Of a stretch of 64,000 nucleotides of DNA, positions 60,154 to 64,000 are shown one piece after another. Below the pieces are notes generated by a model. It ran no database searches. It saw only the letters and a list, made by a program, of their open reading frames with translations, and was not told the DNA's origin. The stretch spans positions 124,001 through 188,000 of the forward strand of contig NZ_JAFCJZ010000016.1 of NCBI RefSeq assembly GCF_018130765.1, read 5' to 3'. Position numbers and translations under genes: made by a program. How positions within the stretch are numbered: position 1 is the first letter of the stretch; every line of letters begins with the position of its first letter. Source of the stretch: Bradyrhizobium iriomotense. GTDB taxonomy: Bacteria; Pseudomonadota; Alphaproteobacteria; Rhizobiales; Xanthobacteraceae.

Positions 60154-62651
60154 GATCAGCTCCTGCGGTGGTCAGTGTCGCGTTCGTGCTCGCGCTTCTC
60201 ACCTGGCTCTTGTTGAACGGGCTGAACGTCAATTCGGCGCGTTATGACAGCCAGCTGGAGGCGCTCGGGGATTTCACCCGGTTCGAACGCGGGATGACCA
60301 GGGAAGTCCTCACCGCGCGCGCCGGCTTGTCGCGCAATTACGACGCGCTGGTGCAGATGGTGAATGCCTATGACGATGCCTTGACGCGGCTGCGCGACAC
60401 GGCGGGCCTCGACGCCGAGCAGACGAGGGCCATCGACGTCCTGTCGGCGCGAGCCGGCCGGCAAGAGAGCCTGATCGAGCGGTTCAAAAGCAGGAATGCG
60501 TTGCTGCAGAACTCCTTCGCCTATTTCGGCCTGTTCAGCGACAAGCTGGCCGAGTCGGACTCCCGGCCGCTGGTGACGGCCGCCTCCGCGCTGGCGGCCG
60601 CCATGCTGCGCCTGACGCTCGACACCTCGGACGCTGCTGCGCGCCAGGTCGAGGACCGCCTGGAAGAGCTGGCGCAACTGCAGGCGCCGCCGGCGGAGAA
60701 GGATTCGGTCCGGGCGCTGCTGACCCACGGACAGATGCTGCATGACCTGCTGCCCGATATCGACACCATCCTGAGGACGCTCGTCGCCGATTCCAACAAC
60801 CGCGACCAGGATGCCATGCTGGCGGTCATCCTGAAGCGCCAGCACGCCGCGCGCGCCTCGGCGCGCAAGACGCGTTTGTTGCAATACATCACCTCGCTGC
60901 TGCTGCTCTCCGGCATCATCTATTTCGGCATGCTGCTGCGCAAACGGGCCGTGACGCTGCGCCGCCGCGCCGCGTTCGAGCATGTGATCGCCAACATCTC
61001 GATGCTGTTCATCAACTCGAGCAGCGAGCGGATCGCCGCGGATGTCGAGATGGCGCTTCACCAGCTTGCCGGATGCATCGGCGCGGACCGTGCCTATTTT
61101 GTCTGCGAGGTCGGCGCGACGACGCACAGCTACCGCTGGTCCCGCGACGGCGTCGGGTTCGAGCAGGGCTGGCCGCAACGGGTGCTGGGCCTCGCGTTGC
61201 GATCCGACGGCGGCGACGACGGCATCATCTACATCCCCAAGGTGAGCGCTTCGCATCCCCACGAGGCGATGAACCTGCTCGCCGAAGCCGGCGTGAGCGG
61301 CTGGCTCTGCATCATGGCGGCGCACAAAAGCCGCGACGGCATTCTCGGCTTCGACGCCGTGCACGGAGGGGCGCTCAGATACTGGTCCGAGGTCTCGCTG
61401 TTTCGCATGGCCTTCGACGCGATCGGCAACGCGATCAGGCGGGCCCGGCTCGAGGGCGAGAAGGAGCGTCTCCAGGCGAGCCTGCAGCAGGCGCGCCGCA
61501 TGGAGACCATCGGAACCTTTGCCAGCGGCATCGCCCACAACTTCAACAATATCGTCGGTGCAATTCTCGGCTATGCCGAAATGGCCGACGCGCGCATTCC
61601 GTCGGGAAGCCGGCCTGCCGCAAGTCTCGCCGAGATCCGCCGGGCCGGCGAGCGGGCGCGCGAGCTGGTCGAACAGATTCTCAGCTTCGGCCGCCGCGGC
61701 GAGGGCAGGCGGGAGCGTGTGTGCGTCAAGACCCTGATCGACGAGACCAGGTCGCTGCTCGCCGCGTCGCTGCCTTCCTATGTCAGGCTCGAGGTGAACG
61801 AAACGGCCGAAGCGCCCGTCGTGACCGGGGAGCCGGCCCAATTGCAGCAGGTGATCCTGAATCTGTGCAACAACGCCGCGCAAGCGATGAAGGAGCCTGG
61901 CCGTATCGAGCTCCGCATCAAGGCGTGCGATCTCGCAAGGCCGCTGCCGGTTGGGCGCAGCGATGTCGGCCCTGGCCGCTTCATCGTCATTTCGGTCACC
62001 GATCCCGGTCCCGGCATGGACGAGGCGACGCTGGAGCGGATCTTCGAGCCGTTCTTCACCACCCGCCCGGACGGCAACGGCCTTGGGCTCGCGACGGTGC
62101 GCGAGATCGTCGAGCAACATGGCGGCGCGATCGCGGTGCAGAGCCGGCCGGACGCCGGCACGCGCTTCGACGTCTGGCTGCCATCGGGCGTGCCCGACGA
62201 GCCGCAGCCGGCTTCGCACGGCTCCGATCCGGCGCTGCTTGGCGCCGGCGAAACCGTGCTCGTGATCGACACCGATCGCCGCCGCTTGTTGCGCTATGAG
62301 GAGATCCTCGCGGCGCTCGGCTATGAGCCCGTCGGCTTCACCAGGCTTGCGGAAGCGATCGCCGCCTGCCGCGCCGCGCACGCCCGCTTCGACGTGGCGC
62401 TGGTGTGTCATCTGCCCGGAGGTTCCTCGCTCGACGTCGCGGCGGCGTTGCATGATGCCGCGCCGGCTCTGCCGATCATCCTGGCGGCGCCCTCGACGCG
62501 CGACCTGGCGATGCCTTCGCTCGAGACGTCGGGCATCACCGAGCTCGTTCATCACCCGCTGGTGTCGTCGGAGCTCGCCGGCGTGCTGGCGCGCAGCCTC
62601 GCCTCGTCCGCGACGGGCGGCAGGTCGAGGCGCATAGCCGGAGTTTCCTGA
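60150..62651 (+). CDS. VirA-like histidine kinase with pseudo-receiver
   Basis: An 833-residue membrane kinase. A first membrane segment lies at residues 6-23, a helical periplasmic sensor runs to about 240, and a second segment lies at 246-262. A GAF-like linker domain follows (about 275-430). The phosphoacceptor is His463 in GIAHNFNNIVGAILGYAEMA, the wording of VirA-type kinases, and HATPase motifs (NLCNNAAQAM, GNGLGLATV) follow. The C-terminal receiver-like domain (700-820) keeps the acidic pair (VIDTD), but the acceptor Asp position is Cys753 (FDVALVCHLP), so it cannot be phosphorylated there. The gene overlaps the dihaem protein gene. Confidence 0.92.
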   Translation: MRSAPAVVSVAFVLALLTWLLLNGLNVNSARYDSQLEALGDFTRFERGMTREVLTARAGLSRNYDALVQMVNAYDDALTRLRDTAGLDAEQTRAIDVLSARAGRQESLIERFKSRNALLQNSFAYFGLFSDKLAESDSRPLVTAASALAAAMLRLTLDTSDAAARQVEDRLEELAQLQAPPAEKDSVRALLTHGQMLHDLLPDIDTILRTLVADSNNRDQDAMLAVILKRQHAARASARKTRLLQYITSLLLLSGIIYFGMLLRKRAVTLRRRAAFEHVIANISMLFINSSSERIAADVEMALHQLAGCIGADRAYFVCEVGATTHSYRWSRDGVGFEQGWPQRVLGLALRSDGGDDGIIYIPKVSASHPHEAMNLLAEAGVSGWLCIMAAHKSRDGILGFDAVHGGALRYWSEVSLFRMAFDAIGNAIRRARLEGEKERLQASLQQARRMETIGTFASGIAHNFNNIVGAILGYAEMADARIPSGSRPAASLAEIRRAGERARELVEQILSFGRRGEGRRERVCVKTLIDETRSLLAASLPSYVRLEVNETAEAPVVTGEPAQLQQVILNLCNNAAQAMKEPGRIELRIKACDLARPLPVGRSDVGPGRFIVISVTDPGPGMDEATLERIFEPFFTTRPDGNGLGLATVREIVEQHGGAIAVQSRPDAGTRFDVWLPSGVPDEPQPASHGSDPALLGAGETVLVIDTDRRRLLRYEEILAALGYEPVGFTRLAEAIAACRAAHARFDVALVCHLPGGSSLDVAAALHDAAPALPIILAAPSTRDLAMPSLETSGITELVHHPLVSSELAGVLARSLASSATGGRSRRIAGVS

Positions 62652-62677
62652 AGCATGACCCGCAGGCGGTTTCAGCC

Positions 62678-62682
62678 GTAAC
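62678..62682 (+). promoter_or_regulatory. single GTAAC element before small secreted protein gene
   Basis: AGCCGTAACGCGA lies 90 bases upstream of the ATG at 62773. It matches the second repeat of the pairs at 55913 and 58400 but has no partner 32 bp away, so it is the weakest of the set. Confidence 0.3.
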
Positions 62683-62772
62683 GCGATAGCATCGCAGGCG
62701 ACATGGCCGGGTAGCCGGCATCTCCTATTCCCGGCAGGCGCGGCTTCGCAATGTCACCGCGATAGGAGAAGA

Positions 62773-63066
62773 ATGATGTCGATCAGACTTGGTGTGACCA
62801 TCGTCGCAGCTACGGTGTTGTTCTGGCCGGTTTCGAGCCTCAGGGCGGGAGAGGGCGCGCGCGCCGGCGCCCGCTCGATGATCGTCCCGCCCGGCAGTCT
62901 CGCCCCGACAAGGTTCGCGGACCTGTTCCGGCAAGCTCCCGTCGGACACCGGCAGCCGCGGCCCAGCGACCTGCTCGAGCCTGTGCAGGCCTCGCCCGTC
63001 GACGCCGAGCTGCGACGTCTCGACGAGGAGATCGATCGCAAGCTGGTCATCTGTCGCGGCTGCTGA
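62773..63066 (+). CDS. small secreted protein
   Basis: A 97-residue protein with a clear signal peptide (MMSIRLGVTIVAATVLFWPVSSLRA) and a basic, proline-containing mature part that ends in an acidic helix (VDAELRRLDEEIDRKLVICRGC). The C-terminal CRGC is a possible CxxC pair. ATG 62773 follows AGGAGAAGA. I do not recognise the family. It sits just after the VirA-like kinase and may belong to the same response. Confidence 0.65.
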   Translation: MMSIRLGVTIVAATVLFWPVSSLRAGEGARAGARSMIVPPGSLAPTRFADLFRQAPVGHRQPRPSDLLEPVQASPVDAELRRLDEEIDRKLVICRGC

Positions 63067-63110
63067 CCATGCCGGAGGCGGCGAGCGCCAGGCCCGCCGC
63101 CCTTCGCATG

Positions 63111-64000
63111 CTAGTTCGCGCTCAGCGCCGTCTTGGCGACCTCGGCCATCCAGCTGGATGCGACGGGAAGGATCGCGTCGTTGAAATCGTAGCGCGGGCC
63201 GTGCAGCTCGGCGCCGTCGCGCAATTCGCCGTTGCCGATCCAGACGAAGGCGCCGGGCCGGTGCTTGAGGTAGAAGGCGAAGTCCTCGCCGGCCATGCTC
63301 GGTGCGAGATCGCGGCGAACGGGTGCCTGCACCTTCTCGGCGGCGAGGCGCGCGAGGCCGGCCTCGGCCGGGGTGTTGATGACAATGCCGACGCCCATGA
63401 CGATCTCGGGCGTGACCTTGACGCCGAAGCTGGTGGCGATGCCGGCGCAGGTCCGTTCGATCCCACTGAGGATGGTGTCCTTGATCTCCTCGCGATGAAA
63501 CCGCAGCGTGCCGCGGATCACCACCTTGCCCGCGATCTGGTTCGGCGCGGTGCCGCCCTCGATCGTGCACAGCGAGAGCACTGCGGTGTCGAGCGGATCG
63601 ACGCTGCGCGAAACGACCGATTGCAGCGCGACGATCAGGTGGCCGGCGGCCATCACCGGATCGCGCGTCAGATGCGGCATGCCGGCGTGTCCCGCATGGC
63701 CCTCGATGGTGATGGTGACGCGCCCGCCGGAGGCCATGACGACGCCGTCATGCACCGCGATGCTGCCGGCCTGAAGGCCGGGCCAGTTGTGGAAGCCGAA
63801 CACCCGTTCCATCGGAAAACGCTCGAGCAGCCCGTCCGCGACCATCGTGCGCGCGCCGCCGTAACCTTCCTCGGCCGGCTGGAAGATGAAGTGGACCGTG
63901 CCGCTCCAGTCGGTATCGGCAGCGAGCAGCGCCGCCGCGCCGAGCAGCGAGGCGGTGTGCCCGTCATGACCGCAGGCATGCATCACGCCCGGTGTCGTCG
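63111..64000 (-). CDS. M20D amidohydrolase (hippurate hydrolase-like), partial
   Basis: At least 296 residues of a metallo-aminoacylase are present, and the N terminus lies beyond the right edge. The metal motif MMHACGHDGHT, the Glu pair in QPAEEGYGGAR and the HNWPGLQAGSI segment identify the M20D/hippurate hydrolase/IAA-amino-acid hydrolase group, which removes acyl groups from amino acids. The dimerisation domain follows (ASGGRVTITIEGHAGHAGMP). The frame is open to the window end. Confidence 0.92.
   Translation of the reverse strand, partial: TTPGVMHACGHDGHTASLLGAAALLAADTDWSGTVHFIFQPAEEGYGGARTMVADGLLERFPMERVFGFHNWPGLQAGSIAVHDGVVMASGGRVTITIEGHAGHAGMPHLTRDPVMAAGHLIVALQSVVSRSVDPLDTAVLSLCTIEGGTAPNQIAGKVVIRGTLRFHREEIKDTILSGIERTCAGIATSFGVKVTPEIVMGVGIVINTPAEAGLARLAAEKVQAPVRRDLAPSMAGEDFAFYLKHRPGAFVWIGNGELRDGAELHGPRYDFNDAILPVASSWMAEVAKTALSAN

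Noticed and set aside
60156..62555. A 799-codon open frame on the minus strand opposite the VirA-like kinase
   Set aside because: Composition is typical of a shadow frame in GC-rich DNA, with no recognisable domain, while the plus strand encodes an evident histidine kinase.
1..64000. CRISPR arrays, insertion sequences or prophage genes
   Set aside because: I found no regularly spaced repeats, no transposase or integrase motifs and no phage structural genes on either strand.

Overview
The window looks like chromosome of a GC-rich alphaproteobacterium of the Bradyrhizobium/Rhodopseudomonas type. This is inferred from family content: Xdh-type molybdenum hydroxylase subunits, two SAM-cyclase-ATPase-TPR giants, a VirA/VirG-like pair, a DUF1127 protein and an alphaproteobacterial-type tRNA-Gln fragment. 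No 16S rRNA or other direct taxonomic marker is present. I see no rRNA, CRISPR array, transposase or integrase.

Left third (about 1-30.3 kb): a loose, patchy region with long gene-poor spacers and decaying genes. It holds a MaoC hydratase, a dienelactone-hydrolase-like protein, and a SoxC/SoxD-like sulfite/sulfane dehydrogenase pair. A compact six-gene minus-strand operon (5.8-13.5 kb) joins a two-subunit molybdenum hydroxylase to a haem-motif periplasmic protein, a hybrid histidine kinase, a lone receiver and a receiver-adenylate cyclase. An FAD-linked oxidase follows, then two paralogous SAM-cyclase-ATPase-TPR proteins, and between these a frameshifted DUF1330 relic. Next come a nucleotidyltransferase/metallophosphoesterase pair and a lipid-linked sugar module (GT-C transferase, GT2, DUF2304, methyltransferase). 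Imperfect 80-bp direct repeats at 24.04 and 30.13 kb bracket those last two modules. At 30.23 kb lies an exact 3' half of a tRNA-Gln(UUG), the kind of scar left at the distal end of a tRNA-integrated island. Its orientation places the island to the left.

Middle (30.5-45.1 kb): a catabolic cluster of amide/heterocycle-type enzymes. Leftward units encode a creatininase-family amidohydrolase, a CocE-type hydrolase and a LysR regulator. Rightward units encode cupin, isochorismatase-like hydrolase, FAD oxidase and quinone reductase, then an ABC importer (THI5/NMT1-like binding protein, ATPase, permease), a TRZ/ATZ-type amidohydrolase and a Rieske oxygenase. Three perfect GTTGCC-N5-GGCAAC operators stand before the three transcription units. 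Each is followed, exactly 8 bp downstream, by a conserved CGAA...CTTT block. They define a local LysR regulon and are the most interesting signal here: an apparently undescribed uptake-and-degradation pathway for a nitrogenous compound. An aldehyde dehydrogenase at the right end appears to be 5'-truncated at a recombination junction.

Right third (45.3-64 kb): dense, GC-rich genes. They comprise a winged-helix/TolB/TPR regulator divergent from an FAD oxidase-MFS pair, a symporter-sialidase-SDR operon with a strong palindromic operator, a Bcr/CflA-type efflux protein, a UGT-type glycosyltransferase and a dihaem cytochrome c. A VirG-like regulator, a DUF1127 protein, a dihaem peroxidase-like protein and a VirA-like kinase with a pseudo-receiver follow. 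Several promoters there carry TGTAAC elements, two of them as pairs 32 bp apart. A small secreted protein and a partial M20 amidohydrolase close the window.
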